Of a stretch of 64,000 nucleotides of DNA, positions 46,384 through 55,705 are shown piece by piece. The translations under genes were made by a program, and so were the position numbers. How positions within the stretch are numbered: position 1 is the first letter of the stretch; each line of letters starts with the position of its first letter. Origin of the DNA: CALBPI01 sp039027435 (GTDB lineage: Bacteria; Pseudomonadota; Gammaproteobacteria; Steroidobacterales; Woeseiaceae). The notes below the pieces were generated by a model that made no database searches, was not told the DNA's origin, and worked only from the letters and a program-made list of their open reading frames with translations. The stretch is taken from NCBI GenBank assembly GCA_039027435.1, contig JBCCKF010000013.1, forward strand, positions 62,001 to 126,000, written 5' to 3'.

Positions 46384-48789
46384 ATGAATTTTCTTACCGC
46401 TTACAAAGCCGATCGCCTTATCGAACAGCTCATGTCCGCAGAGGACATTTACGAGCCGGCGGCGGAGAAGGCACTCACGAAGCTGAAAAAACTCGGCGGT
46501 GCAGCGGTCCCTCGCGTCACCGAAGCGCTCGCCAGCGCCAACAAGAAGCAGACGATGGCGCTCGTCGATGTATTGAGCGAGCTCGCGAACACGAAAACAC
46601 TCAAGCATTTCATAGAAGGCCTCTCCGACGGCGACCCCCGCGTGGTTTCCGGAACGGCGTGGGCGCTCTCCAGCAGCAAACAGGTCGACCCCAGCGCGAT
46701 TCTGCAGCTACTCGATGAGGACGAAATATCGACGGGCGCGGTCCTCGAGGTCATCAATACTCACAAAGACCGGCTGAGCGTGCCGGCATTGCTGAGCAAG
46801 GCCTACGATCTGCAACCGAACGAACAAGCGGTGTTGTTCCGTATGGTCGGAAATATCGTCCGTGAGGAACAGATTCCCGATCTATTAGCGCGACTGACCG
46901 GCAAAGACCCGATTGTGCGTATGCACATCATCGAAATCCTGAGCCGATTCAATCGTCCGGACGTTGCCGGCGCCCTGGAGAATCAGCTCAACAGCAACAA
47001 CAAGATGATCCGCGTTGCTGCGCTGAACGGGCTCAGCAAGATGGGCGGGGGCAGCAACATCAAACTGATCTGTTCGCTGTTGACCGATACTGACGTCGAC
47101 GTGCAGAACAAGGCGGTGGACGTCATCGTCAGGATCAACCATCCCGACACGATCCGCCATCTGATCCCGGCACTCAAAGACGAGAACGAGTTCAGTCGTC
47201 GCGCGGCGGTAGAAGTCTTGAACGAAATCGGCACACCTGACTCCATCAAAGACCTGTTGAATGCGGTCCGCGATGATGACTGGTGGGTAAGAGCGCGAGC
47301 CTCCGATGCGCTGGCACAAATCGGCGGACCCCGGGTGGTCAAGGCCGTAATGCGGCTGGTGAAAGACGAGGACCAGGAAATTCGCCGCGCTGCGATCGAG
47401 ATTCTCAACGCAACAAAAGACCCGCAGGCTTTCGATCAACTGCTGCACGCGACCAAAGACGACGATTGGTGGGTGCGCGAGCGCGCTGTTGATGCACTTG
47501 CCGAGATCGGCGATACGCGCGCCGTTCCGGTGCTGGCCGGCATGCTGGGCAAGAACGAAAAATCAGACCCGACGGTCGTACGGGCGCTCGGCAAACTCGG
47601 CGATCGGCGCGTGGCCGGCAAGATCGCGCCAATGATGCTCAAGGGCAACCGCGAGATTCGTGTCGAAGCGATGAAAGCTGTGGCGATGCTCGTACAAGAG
47701 GGCGATGTCGCCGCTGTTCGCGACAAACTGATTGATATTCAGGAAGGCAGCGACCATCAGCTTTCAGAAGCCGCCGATCTCGCTCTGGAAACGCTGCAAA
47801 CGCGGTTCTCAGAGGCCGTGCGCGAGCAGAACCGCAAGGCAGAGAAGCTGACGGAGGGCCAGGCCGGTACGCTGCTGCTCAACGACGAAGAAGCGAACAA
47901 AGCGCTCCAGGAAGCTGCCGAACAGGTTGCGAAAACCGAAACAGGTCCACTGGATATTTCGACGCTCGAGCCCGGCGACGTGGTCGAGAATCGCTACCGG
48001 TTTGTCAAACGTATCGGTAAAGGTGCGTTCGGTACGGTGCTGTTGATGGAAGACACCGTCGTCGGCGAAGAGCTCATTCTGAAGTTCTTAAATCCGAATG
48101 TTTCCTCCGATGAGGAAATGATGAAGCGCTTTGTGCACGAGCTGAAATTCTCGCGTCGCATTACCCATCCGAACGTGATTCGCATTTATGACTTCCTGCA
48201 CATTCAGGGCAACTACGCGATTTCGATGGAATACTTCGACTCGCACACCCTCGGTGCGGAGATCGCCGCAGAGAAGCCAATGCCCTTCGCCAAGGCGCTC
48301 GGCTATGCCAACGACATCGCCACCGGCATGGGTGTCGCACATGGCGCCGGCGTTATCCACCGCGATTTGAAGCCGGCAAACATCCTGATCGACGAAACGG
48401 GCTTGCTCAAGATCGTGGACTTTGGTGTTGCCGCCGCGGCGAAGAGTGGCGACACACAGCTCACCAAGACGGGCTACGTCATCGGTTCACCGAAGTACAT
48501 GGCGCCAGAGCAGATTCTTGGCAAGAAGGTCGAAGAGACAGCAGACATCTACAGTCTCGGCGTCATTCTCTACGAGATGATCACGGGATCTCCGCCTTAC
48601 ACACGCGGCGACCACATGTCCGTGATGTACCAGCACGTGCAAGGCAAGGCGGCTCACTGTCAGGAATTGAACGACAAGATTCCCGACGACCTCGCCGCCA
48701 TCGTCACCAAGCTCATGTCCGTAGACAAAGCCGAACGGCACCAGTCCATGCAGGAAGTGCGCGACGCACTCGAGTCCGTAAAGCTCTAA
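46384..48789 (+). CDS. HEAT-repeat Ser/Thr protein kinase
   Basis: 801 residues. Residues about 30-475 form a HEAT/PBS-lyase-type helical repeat solenoid, with near-duplicated repeat units containing DDWWVR.RA.DALA.IG (twice). A charged linker (480-530) leads to a Hanks-type kinase domain (about 535-800). The Gly loop IGKGAFG is near 543-549, the ATP lysine is near 567, HRDLKPAN has its Asp near 661, DFG lies near 679, and YMAPEQ follows. All catalytic residues are intact. No membrane segment is visible. It is followed by two PilT-type ATPase genes, so a role in controlling pilus retraction is plausible but inferred. The start (no Shine-Dalgarno) could also be GTG 46351. Confidence 0.88.
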   Translation: MNFLTAYKADRLIEQLMSAEDIYEPAAEKALTKLKKLGGAAVPRVTEALASANKKQTMALVDVLSELANTKTLKHFIEGLSDGDPRVVSGTAWALSSSKQVDPSAILQLLDEDEISTGAVLEVINTHKDRLSVPALLSKAYDLQPNEQAVLFRMVGNIVREEQIPDLLARLTGKDPIVRMHIIEILSRFNRPDVAGALENQLNSNNKMIRVAALNGLSKMGGGSNIKLICSLLTDTDVDVQNKAVDVIVRINHPDTIRHLIPALKDENEFSRRAAVEVLNEIGTPDSIKDLLNAVRDDDWWVRARASDALAQIGGPRVVKAVMRLVKDEDQEIRRAAIEILNATKDPQAFDQLLHATKDDDWWVRERAVDALAEIGDTRAVPVLAGMLGKNEKSDPTVVRALGKLGDRRVAGKIAPMMLKGNREIRVEAMKAVAMLVQEGDVAAVRDKLIDIQEGSDHQLSEAADLALETLQTRFSEAVREQNRKAEKLTEGQAGTLLLNDEEANKALQEAAEQVAKTETGPLDISTLEPGDVVENRYRFVKRIGKGAFGTVLLMEDTVVGEELILKFLNPNVSSDEEMMKRFVHELKFSRRITHPNVIRIYDFLHIQGNYAISMEYFDSHTLGAEIAAEKPMPFAKALGYANDIATGMGVAHGAGVIHRDLKPANILIDETGLLKIVDFGVAAAAKSGDTQLTKTGYVIGSPKYMAPEQILGKKVEETADIYSLGVILYEMITGSPPYTRGDHMSVMYQHVQGKAAHCQELNDKIPDDLAAIVTKLMSVDKAERHQSMQEVRDALESVKL

Positions 48790-48817
48790 TCCACCCGGTG
48801 AAACCCGACCTGCGCAC

Positions 48818-48846
48818 TTGCCAACGCAGAAAAGCTGTTCGATAGT
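48818..48846 (+). promoter_or_regulatory. Promoter of the first pilT gene, leaderless spacing
   Basis: TTGCCA (48818-48823), a 17-base spacer and GATAGT (48841-48846), followed by six bases and then ATG 48853. This is the best full promoter match I found by eye. Transcription would start at the ATG, so pilT can be made independently of the kinase gene. Confidence 0.5.
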
Positions 48847-48852
48847 CAGCGC

Positions 48853-49947
48853 ATGGCTCGAATTGATGCGTTCCTAAAACTCGGCCTCGCTCAGGGCTGC
48901 TCCGACATCCATCTTGCCGTTGGTGTCCCGCCAATGTTGCGGATGAGTGGAGATCTGCTACCGATCAAGTTCCGTGATCTGGGTGAATCCGAGCTCAATA
49001 ATTACGTCGCCGAGATCTTGACTCAGGCCCAGCAAGAGAAATTTGCGACGGGCAATGATCTCGACTTTTCCTATGTCGCCGAGGAAATCGGTCGCTTCCG
49101 CGTCAACGTATTCCGCAAGGACACCGGCGTCGGTGCCGTATTCCGAAGCATCCCGAACAACATCCCGACGCTGAGTTCACTGAATCTGCCGCCGGTGATC
49201 GAGACACTGTGTGATCATCACCAGGGCATGGTGCTGGTGACCGGTTCAACCGGTACGGGCAAATCGACAACGCTGGCGGCGATGATCAATCACCTGAACC
49301 AGAACAAGAACCTCAACATCATCAGCCTCGAAGACCCGATCGAATTCGTCCACCACAGCCAACGCAGCCAGGTCGTACAACGTGAGTACGGCACGCATAT
49401 CCCAAGCTTTGCTGCTGGCGTACGCGCTGCGATGCGTGAGGATCCCGATGTGATTCTTGTTGGCGAGATGCGCGACATGGAAACGATTTCGATGGCGATG
49501 ACAGCGGCTGAGACCGGCCATTTGGTCCTCGGCACGCTTCACACTACCGGGGCTGTCAAAACCATCGACCGGATTATCGACGCCCTGCCCGGAGAGCTGC
49601 GCGAGCAGACGAAGAGCTTCATCGCACAGTCCCTGAAGGCCGTAGTCACCCAGGTGCTAGTGAAAAAACCGGGCGGACAAGGCCGAGTGGCCAAACACGA
49701 AATTCTTGTGTCCAACAAGGCGATCAGCAACCTGATCCTCACCGACCAAACGCATCAGATTCAATCGCAGCTTCAGATGGGCGCGGATTCTGGCATGCAG
49801 ACCATGGACATGGCCCTTCTCGACGGTATCCAGAATTCGGAAATCGATCCGGATGATGCGTACCGATATGCCGTCGACAAGCGCAAGTTCCACCGGTTTG
49901 TCAGCAACACTGAAATGCTGCCGCAACTCGATATGGCGAACGGCTGA
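48853..49947 (+). CDS. PilT/PilU-family type IV pilus ATPase (first copy)
   Basis: Hexameric ATPase for pilus retraction. Walker A GSTGTGKST lies near 131-139. The Asp-box SLEDPIEF, Walker B PDVILVGEMRD near 197-208 and the His box GHLVLGTLHT are intact. At 364 residues it is normal. Its C-terminus (NSEIDPDDAYRYAVDKRKF) differs from the canonical PilT end, so it may be the PilU-like member. It lies 63 bases after the kinase gene. Confidence 0.93.
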   Translation: MARIDAFLKLGLAQGCSDIHLAVGVPPMLRMSGDLLPIKFRDLGESELNNYVAEILTQAQQEKFATGNDLDFSYVAEEIGRFRVNVFRKDTGVGAVFRSIPNNIPTLSSLNLPPVIETLCDHHQGMVLVTGSTGTGKSTTLAAMINHLNQNKNLNIISLEDPIEFVHHSQRSQVVQREYGTHIPSFAAGVRAAMREDPDVILVGEMRDMETISMAMTAAETGHLVLGTLHTTGAVKTIDRIIDALPGELREQTKSFIAQSLKAVVTQVLVKKPGGQGRVAKHEILVSNKAISNLILTDQTHQIQSQLQMGADSGMQTMDMALLDGIQNSEIDPDDAYRYAVDKRKFHRFVSNTEMLPQLDMANG

Positions 49948-49958
49948 GCGACCACACG

Positions 49959-51044
49959 ATGGCGACCTCCGAAGAACGAGTAGTCAGAAAGATCGATTCC
50001 TATCTTGAGGAAACCGTGCGCTCGGGCGGTTCCGACTTGCACTTCATGGCCGGTGATCCCGCGCGCATTCGCGTACACGGCGAGCTACGCGCGATGGGCG
50101 GCTCGGAGCTTGCGCAAGCGCACGTCGAGGACGCCCTGTACGAAATCATGTCGCCCTCGGTACGACGCCATTTCGAACAAGAGAATAGCGCCGACTTCGC
50201 CTACGAGATTCCCGGACTCTCACGCTTCCGAGTGAATGTGCTTCGTCAGTTGAACGGCATGGGCGCCGTTTTGAGGACAATTCCGACCAAGACTCTGACG
50301 CTCGAGGATCTGAAGATGCCTGCGGCGGTGCGCAATTTGTGCCGCCAGCCCCAAGGCATGATCCTCGTGACCGGCAAGACCGGCTCCGGTAAGTCCACGA
50401 CGCTGGCCGCGATGATCGATGAGCTGAACAATCGCCTGAAGGGCCATATTCTCACGATCGAGGACCCCATCGAATTCGTCCACAGCCGCAAAGGTTGCCT
50501 GATCAGCCAACGGGAAATTGGTAAGCACAGCCCCGATTTTGCAAGCGCGCTGCACTCAGCGTTACGCGAAGATCCGGATGTGATCCTTGTCGGCGAAATG
50601 CGCGATCTCGAAACCATCAGCATTGCAGTGACCGCCGCCGAGATGGGCATTTTGGTCATGGGCACGCTGCACACCAACGGCGCAGCCCCGACCATCGATC
50701 GGATCATCAACTCGTTTCCGGCCGAGAAGCAGGCACAGATCCGCACGATGCTGTCGACCTCTCTGAAGGGCATCATCTCGCAGCAGTTGGTACCGACCAA
50801 AGGCAAGCCTGGGCGGGTCGCTGCTCTGGAAATCCTCATCAATACGCCGGCGATCAGTAACCTGATCCGACAAGGCAAAATCGACCAGCTAGAAAACTCC
50901 ATCCAGAGCGGCGGTGCCCAGGGCATGAAAACCATGGACAGTGCGCTCCAGGAGCTCTACGACACCGCGATGATCAGTGGTCGCGACGCCTACGAGAAAG
51001 CCATCAACAAGACGCGCTTCGCGAACATCAAAGACAACACCTGA
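49959..51044 (+). CDS. PilT-family type IV pilus retraction ATPase (second copy)
   Basis: 361 residues. Walker A GKTGSGKST lies near 138-146, with TIEDPIEFVH, PDVILVGEMRD and the His box LVMGTLHTNG. The C-terminal LIRQGKIDQLENSIQSGG is close to the PilT consensus. It starts 11 bases after the first copy, so they form a motor pair. No pilin or assembly genes are in this window. Confidence 0.92.
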   Translation: MATSEERVVRKIDSYLEETVRSGGSDLHFMAGDPARIRVHGELRAMGGSELAQAHVEDALYEIMSPSVRRHFEQENSADFAYEIPGLSRFRVNVLRQLNGMGAVLRTIPTKTLTLEDLKMPAAVRNLCRQPQGMILVTGKTGSGKSTTLAAMIDELNNRLKGHILTIEDPIEFVHSRKGCLISQREIGKHSPDFASALHSALREDPDVILVGEMRDLETISIAVTAAEMGILVMGTLHTNGAAPTIDRIINSFPAEKQAQIRTMLSTSLKGIISQQLVPTKGKPGRVAALEILINTPAISNLIRQGKIDQLENSIQSGGAQGMKTMDSALQELYDTAMISGRDAYEKAINKTRFANIKDNT

Positions 51045-51047
51045 TCG

Positions 51048-51056
51048 TGGCATAAT
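51048..51056 (+). promoter_or_regulatory. Extended -10 of metG, leaderless spacing
   Basis: TGGCATAAT ending seven bases before ATG 51064, right after the second pilT stop. There is no Shine-Dalgarno. The same nonamer occurs at 46221 before the kinase gene. Confidence 0.5.
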
Positions 51057-51063
51057 CGCGACG

Positions 51064-53073
51064 ATGAACCGTCGCATTCTCGTTACCAGCGCCCTGCCCT
51101 ACGCCAATGGTGATATTCACCTTGGACACTTGGTGGAATACCTGCAAACCGATATCTGGGTGCGCTTCATGCGCATGCAGGGGCATGAGGTCCACTATGT
51201 GTGCGCAAGCGATGCACACGGCACGCCGATTATGATCCGGGCAAGGCGCGAAGGCATCGATCCGGAGGCGCTCGTCGAGCGCTACCGAGAAGCACATCAG
51301 AAGGATTTTTCCGACTTCCAAATTCGCTTCGATCATTTCGGCTCAACCCATAGCGAGAACAATCTCGAGATTGTTACGCGCATTTACGAGCGCCTGGTTG
51401 AGGCCGGCTACATCTACACGAGAACCATCAATCAAGCCTACGACGCCACCGAAGGCATGTTTCTTCCGGATCGCTTCGTCAGGGGAACCTGCCCTGCCTG
51501 CGGAGCTGAAGACCAGTATGGCGACTCTTGCGAAAACTGCGGTCGCACGTATACGCCGGCCGATCTGATCGACCCAATTTCGGTGCTGTCGGGCAAACCG
51601 CCTGAGTATCGCGACAGCGAACACTATTTCTTCAAGCTGGGTGAATTCGAGACATTCCTTCGCGAGTGGCTTCAGGACAGCCAGCTCGACGCAAGTGTCG
51701 TCGCAAAACTCAAAGAGTGGTTTGAAGCCGGACTCGAGGATTGGGATGTCTCGCGAGATGCGCCCTATTTCGGGTTCAAGATTCCGGGCACGACGGACAA
51801 GTATTTTTACGTTTGGCTGGACGCGCCGGTCGGGTACCTGGCGAGCTTCAAGTCGCTGTGCGAGGCACAGGGCGTGGACTTCGAGGCGTGGATCGCGCCG
51901 GATAGCGATACCGAGCTCTACCACTTCATCGGCAAAGACATCATGTATTTTCATGCGTTGTTCTGGCCAGCCGTGCTGCGCGGCGCCAATCTGCGCACGC
52001 CGACGAGTGTGTTCGCACACGGCTTTCTGACGGTCAACGGCAAGAAAATGTCTAAGTCGCGCGGGACGTTCATTCGCGCGAGAACCTACCTCGAGCATCT
52101 CGCCCCGGATCACCTTCGCTACTATTACGCAGGCAAGCTCGGCCCCGGCATTGATGACATCGACCTGAACTTTGACGACTTTGTCGCTCGGGTCAACGCT
52201 GACCTCGTGGGCAAATTCGTCAACATCGCCAGTCGCTGCTCGAGCTTCATCACGCGCAATCATGATGGGCTGCTGTCAACGGAATTGCCCGACGAAAAAC
52301 TGTATGAGGAGTTCGTTACTGCCGGAACGACCATCGCCACGCACTACGAGCACCGTGAATTCGCCAAGGCGATGCGCGAAATCATGCGCCTCGCTGATCT
52401 TGCGAATCAATATATCGATACGCAAAAGCCTTGGGTGCTGGCCAAGTCGGACGAAACTCGCGCCGAGGTACAACCTGTGTGCACCCAGGGGTTGAACTGC
52501 TTCCGGGCGCTGGCGGTGTATCTTTCGCCAGTACTGCCGGAGATCGCACGCAAAGCGCAGGCGCTATTCGGCGAGACGGATTGGACCTGGGCGTCTGCAA
52601 GAACGCGGATACTCGGTCGCACCATTGAAAAGTTTGAGCCGATGCTGGCGCGCGTCGACGGCAAGCAAATCGAGGCAGTGACTGCCGCCTCCGTGGAGGA
52701 AGACACTGCCAGCAAGGAGACCGAATCCCGGCCTGCACTCGATCTGGCTCCGGAGATCGACATCGACGCCTTCATGTCAGTCGATTTGCGGGTGGCGCGG
52801 ATTGCATCTGCCGAACATGTCGATGGGGCGGACAAGCTGTTGCGATTGACGCTCGATCTTGGCGGAGAGCAGCGACAGGTGTTCGCCGGTATCAAATCCG
52901 CCTATTCACCCGCGGATCTCGAAGGCAGACTTACCATCATGGTTGCCAACCTGAAGCCACGGAAAATGCGGTTCGGCCTGTCCGAGGGCATGGTGCTGGC
53001 CGCAGGCGATGGCAAAGGCATTCATCTCTTGTCGCCGGACTCGGGTGCTACACCCGGGATGCGCGTCAAATAG
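51064..53073 (+). CDS. metG: Methionyl-tRNA synthetase with C-terminal tRNA-binding domain
   Basis: Class I synthetase. The HIGH motif occurs as GDIHLGHLVEY, the zinc knuckle is CPACGAEDQYGDSCENC, and KKMSKSRG is the KMSKS loop. Residues about 565-669 form an EMAP-type tRNA-binding domain (SVDLRVARI, ANLKPRKMRFGLSEGM). From ATG 51064 it has 669 residues; the upstream open frame is inside pilT. It precedes the rnf operon. Confidence 0.97.
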   Translation: MNRRILVTSALPYANGDIHLGHLVEYLQTDIWVRFMRMQGHEVHYVCASDAHGTPIMIRARREGIDPEALVERYREAHQKDFSDFQIRFDHFGSTHSENNLEIVTRIYERLVEAGYIYTRTINQAYDATEGMFLPDRFVRGTCPACGAEDQYGDSCENCGRTYTPADLIDPISVLSGKPPEYRDSEHYFFKLGEFETFLREWLQDSQLDASVVAKLKEWFEAGLEDWDVSRDAPYFGFKIPGTTDKYFYVWLDAPVGYLASFKSLCEAQGVDFEAWIAPDSDTELYHFIGKDIMYFHALFWPAVLRGANLRTPTSVFAHGFLTVNGKKMSKSRGTFIRARTYLEHLAPDHLRYYYAGKLGPGIDDIDLNFDDFVARVNADLVGKFVNIASRCSSFITRNHDGLLSTELPDEKLYEEFVTAGTTIATHYEHREFAKAMREIMRLADLANQYIDTQKPWVLAKSDETRAEVQPVCTQGLNCFRALAVYLSPVLPEIARKAQALFGETDWTWASARTRILGRTIEKFEPMLARVDGKQIEAVTAASVEEDTASKETESRPALDLAPEIDIDAFMSVDLRVARIASAEHVDGADKLLRLTLDLGGEQRQVFAGIKSAYSPADLEGRLTIMVANLKPRKMRFGLSEGMVLAAGDGKGIHLLSPDSGATPGMRVK

Positions 53074-53097
53074 CCCGGAGGCCAGTGAGGCTGCGTC

Positions 53098-53682
53098 ATG
53101 CAAGAGTGGTTGCTGATTCTGGTAAGCACCGTTCTCGTCAACAATTTCGTGCTTGCCCGATTTCTTGGCCTGTGCCCGTTTCTCGGGGCAACACGACAAC
53201 TCGACACCGCGATGGGGATCTCGGTCGCGACCACTTTCGTGCTAACCCTCTCGGCGGGTTCTGCATGGCTGCTTGAACGCTTCGTACTCGCGCCAATGGG
53301 GCTTACCTATTTGCGCACGCTGACGTTTATCCTCGTCATCGCCTCGCTCGTGCAATTCACCGAACTCACCATTCGACGGATCAGCCCGGTGTTGGAGCAA
53401 TCGCTGGGCATCTACTTGCCGCTTATCACGACGAACTGCGCCGTGTTGGGTGTCGCCCTCCTGAATCTGCAGACCGCCGACTCGTTTATTGAGGCGGTGT
53501 GGTACGGATTCGGTGCGGCTCTGGGTTTCGGGCTTGTGACGTTGATGTTTGCGGCAATGCGCGAACGTATCGAGACATCGACCGTACCGCAGGCATTGCA
53601 AGGTGCCGCGATTTCATTGGTCACCGCCGGCATCATGTCGCTCGCGTTTCTCGGGTTTAAGGGCATGGGGCAACTCGGATGA
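53098..53682 (+). CDS. rnfA: Rnf electron transport complex subunit A
   Basis: Integral subunit of the ion-pumping ferredoxin:NAD oxidoreductase complex. It starts QEWLLILVSTVLVNNFVLA and has FLGLCPFLGATR and LITTNCAVLGVAL, the paired half-membrane motifs holding the Fe-S cysteines. It has six helices and 194 residues. GAGG lies seven bases before the ATG. Confidence 0.97.
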   Translation: MQEWLLILVSTVLVNNFVLARFLGLCPFLGATRQLDTAMGISVATTFVLTLSAGSAWLLERFVLAPMGLTYLRTLTFILVIASLVQFTELTIRRISPVLEQSLGIYLPLITTNCAVLGVALLNLQTADSFIEAVWYGFGAALGFGLVTLMFAAMRERIETSTVPQALQGAAISLVTAGIMSLAFLGFKGMGQLG

Positions 53683-54185
53683 GCGCGTTGACTGCAGCGG
53701 CCGTACTCGGGGGAATCGCGGCGGTGTCTGGCATTTCCCTCACGCTTGCGGCGCGCGCCCTGCCGCGCGACGAGGAAAGCCTGACCGAGCAGATCGATGC
53801 ACTGCTGCCACAGACACAGTGTGCGCAATGCGGCTATCCCGGATGTCGTCCGTACGCCGAAGCGATCGCCGCTAACGAGGTCGCTATCAACCGCTGCCCA
53901 CCCGGCGGCAGCGCGACGATCGAGGCGCTCGCGCGCTTGCTCAATCGCCCGGTTATCCCGCTTGAAGCGGGTATGGAGACACCCCCGGACGCACTGGCAG
54001 TCATCGACGAATCCCGCTGTATCGGATGTGCACGCTGCTTACCGGCGTGTCCGGTTGATGCCATCGTCGGTGCACACCAGTTCATGCACACGGTGGTTAG
54101 CGATCTTTGCACGGGATGTGAGCTGTGCATCGAGCCGTGCCCGGTCGACTGCATCGAAATGGTCCCTACCGAGGGTGATGCATGA
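53679..54185 (+). CDS. rnfB: Rnf complex subunit B (ferredoxin-like)
   Basis: N-terminal membrane helix (residues 5-25), then CAQCGYPGCRPYAEA with its cluster cysteines, and two ferredoxin 4Fe-4S motifs: CIGCARCLPACPVDAI and CTGCELCIEPCPVDCI. At 168 residues it is somewhat short but has all clusters. It overlaps rnfA and rnfC by ATGA. Confidence 0.95.
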   Translation: MSALTAAAVLGGIAAVSGISLTLAARALPRDEESLTEQIDALLPQTQCAQCGYPGCRPYAEAIAANEVAINRCPPGGSATIEALARLLNRPVIPLEAGMETPPDALAVIDESRCIGCARCLPACPVDAIVGAHQFMHTVVSDLCTGCELCIEPCPVDCIEMVPTEGDA

Positions 54186-55705
54186 GTAGCGCACCGACAG
54201 CGAATCTGTTCCGCCTGCCTGGCGGGCTGCGCCTACCTGGACACAAGCGCGTATCCGCGACAGGAGCGCTCAGCGGAGTTGCCGTACCCGAGACGCTGAC
54301 CGTATCACTGCGCCAGCACGCGGGAACCGCGGCACAACCGATCGTCGAGCCAGGCGATCGAGTATTGCACGGTCAACGGATCGCCAACGCAGAGGGCGGG
54401 TTCAGTGCGCACTTGCATGCACCGTCCTCTGGCGTAGTCCGAGCCATTGAACAACGTCCCGTTCCCGGACGTGCGAACTTAAGTGTGCCTTGCATCATCA
54501 TCGACACGGATGGCGAAGACGCGAGAATCGACGACCGCCACGCCATCCCCAATCCGTTTGCACTGGGCTCGCGCGAGCTACTCGATGCCATCGGCGCAGC
54601 CGGCATCGTCGGCCTCGGGGGGGCCGCTTTCCCTACACTCGCAAAATTGAACCAGGCCAGCGAGGCAGGTATCGACACGCTGATTCTCAATGGCGTTGAG
54701 TGTGAACCGTTTATCTCTTGTGACGACGCGCTGATGCGCAATCGCGCTGGAGAGATCCTCTACGGCGCCCGCATCCTCATGCATGCGCTGGGACTGCGCC
54801 AGTGTTTCGTTGGCATTGAGTCCGACAAGCCCGAGGCCTGGCAGGCATTCAATGATGCCGCGGCGGTCGACAACAACGATAAACTGACGCTTGTGCAAAT
54901 CCCCACAATTTACCCATCGGGTGGTGAGGATCAGTTGGTGTACTTGCTGACCGGCCGGGAGGTACCGAGCGGCGGCTTCCCAAGCGACATCGGCGCGCTC
55001 GTGCACAACGTGGGTACTGCGGCCAGCGTTGCGACGTTGGCGTTAAGCGGCATGCCACTGACCTCAAGGATTGTCACCGTTACCGGAGATGGCGTTGCAG
55101 CACCGGGTAACTTCGAAGTCCGGTTTGGCACACCAATCAGCGACTTGATCGAAGCCGCAGGTGGCTACACAGAGCGTGCAAACCACCTCATCATGGGTGG
55201 CCCGATGACCGGCATCCCGATCGAGGATGATGCAATGCCGGTTGTTCAGAAATGCAACTGCGTCCTCGTTACCAGTCGCACGATCACAGAGAACGCTTCA
55301 ACCGAACCGGAACGACCCTGTATTCGGTGCGGTGAGTGCGCACGGATATGCCCGGTTCGACTGCAGCCTCAGCAAATGCACCGCGCCTTCACGATAGGCG
55401 ATCGAGATGATCTACCCAGGCTGGGATTGCGCGACTGCATCGAGTGCGGCTGTTGCGACCTCGTTTGCCCAAGCCATATCCCGTTGACGCAAACGTTTCG
55501 CGATGCGAAGGCGCACCAACAACTTCAGAACTATGAAAGGGAGCGAGCCAGTCGCGCCCGCGAGCGTTACGAGACGAGACAACAACGCGACCAGCATCGC
55601 GAAACCACAGAAGCCGAGCGACTTGCCGATCTGAAGCAAAAGGCCAGTCGTGATGCCATCTCTGAAATTCTCGCGCGTAAGAAACCGAAAGAGCCGGAAC
55701 AGTGA
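54182..55705 (+). CDS. rnfC: Rnf complex subunit C
   Basis: Peripheral NADH/FMN and Fe-S subunit, related to NuoF. The glycine loop GLGGAAFPTLAKL and GVECEPF bind nucleotide and flavin. Two 4Fe-4S motifs follow: CIRCGECARICPV and CIECGCCDLVCPS. The C-terminus is a short Arg/Glu-rich helix, without the long Ala/Lys repeats of E. coli RnfC. At 507 residues it is complete. Confidence 0.96.
   Translation: MSSAPTANLFRLPGGLRLPGHKRVSATGALSGVAVPETLTVSLRQHAGTAAQPIVEPGDRVLHGQRIANAEGGFSAHLHAPSSGVVRAIEQRPVPGRANLSVPCIIIDTDGEDARIDDRHAIPNPFALGSRELLDAIGAAGIVGLGGAAFPTLAKLNQASEAGIDTLILNGVECEPFISCDDALMRNRAGEILYGARILMHALGLRQCFVGIESDKPEAWQAFNDAAAVDNNDKLTLVQIPTIYPSGGEDQLVYLLTGREVPSGGFPSDIGALVHNVGTAASVATLALSGMPLTSRIVTVTGDGVAAPGNFEVRFGTPISDLIEAAGGYTERANHLIMGGPMTGIPIEDDAMPVVQKCNCVLVTSRTITENASTEPERPCIRCGECARICPVRLQPQQMHRAFTIGDRDDLPRLGLRDCIECGCCDLVCPSHIPLTQTFRDAKAHQQLQNYERERASRARERYETRQQRDQHRETTEAERLADLKQKASRDAISEILARKKPKEPEQ

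Noticed and set aside
51343..52263. A 306-codon minus-strand frame opposite metG
   Set aside because: Shadow of metG; low-complexity translation and no neighbouring gene on that strand.
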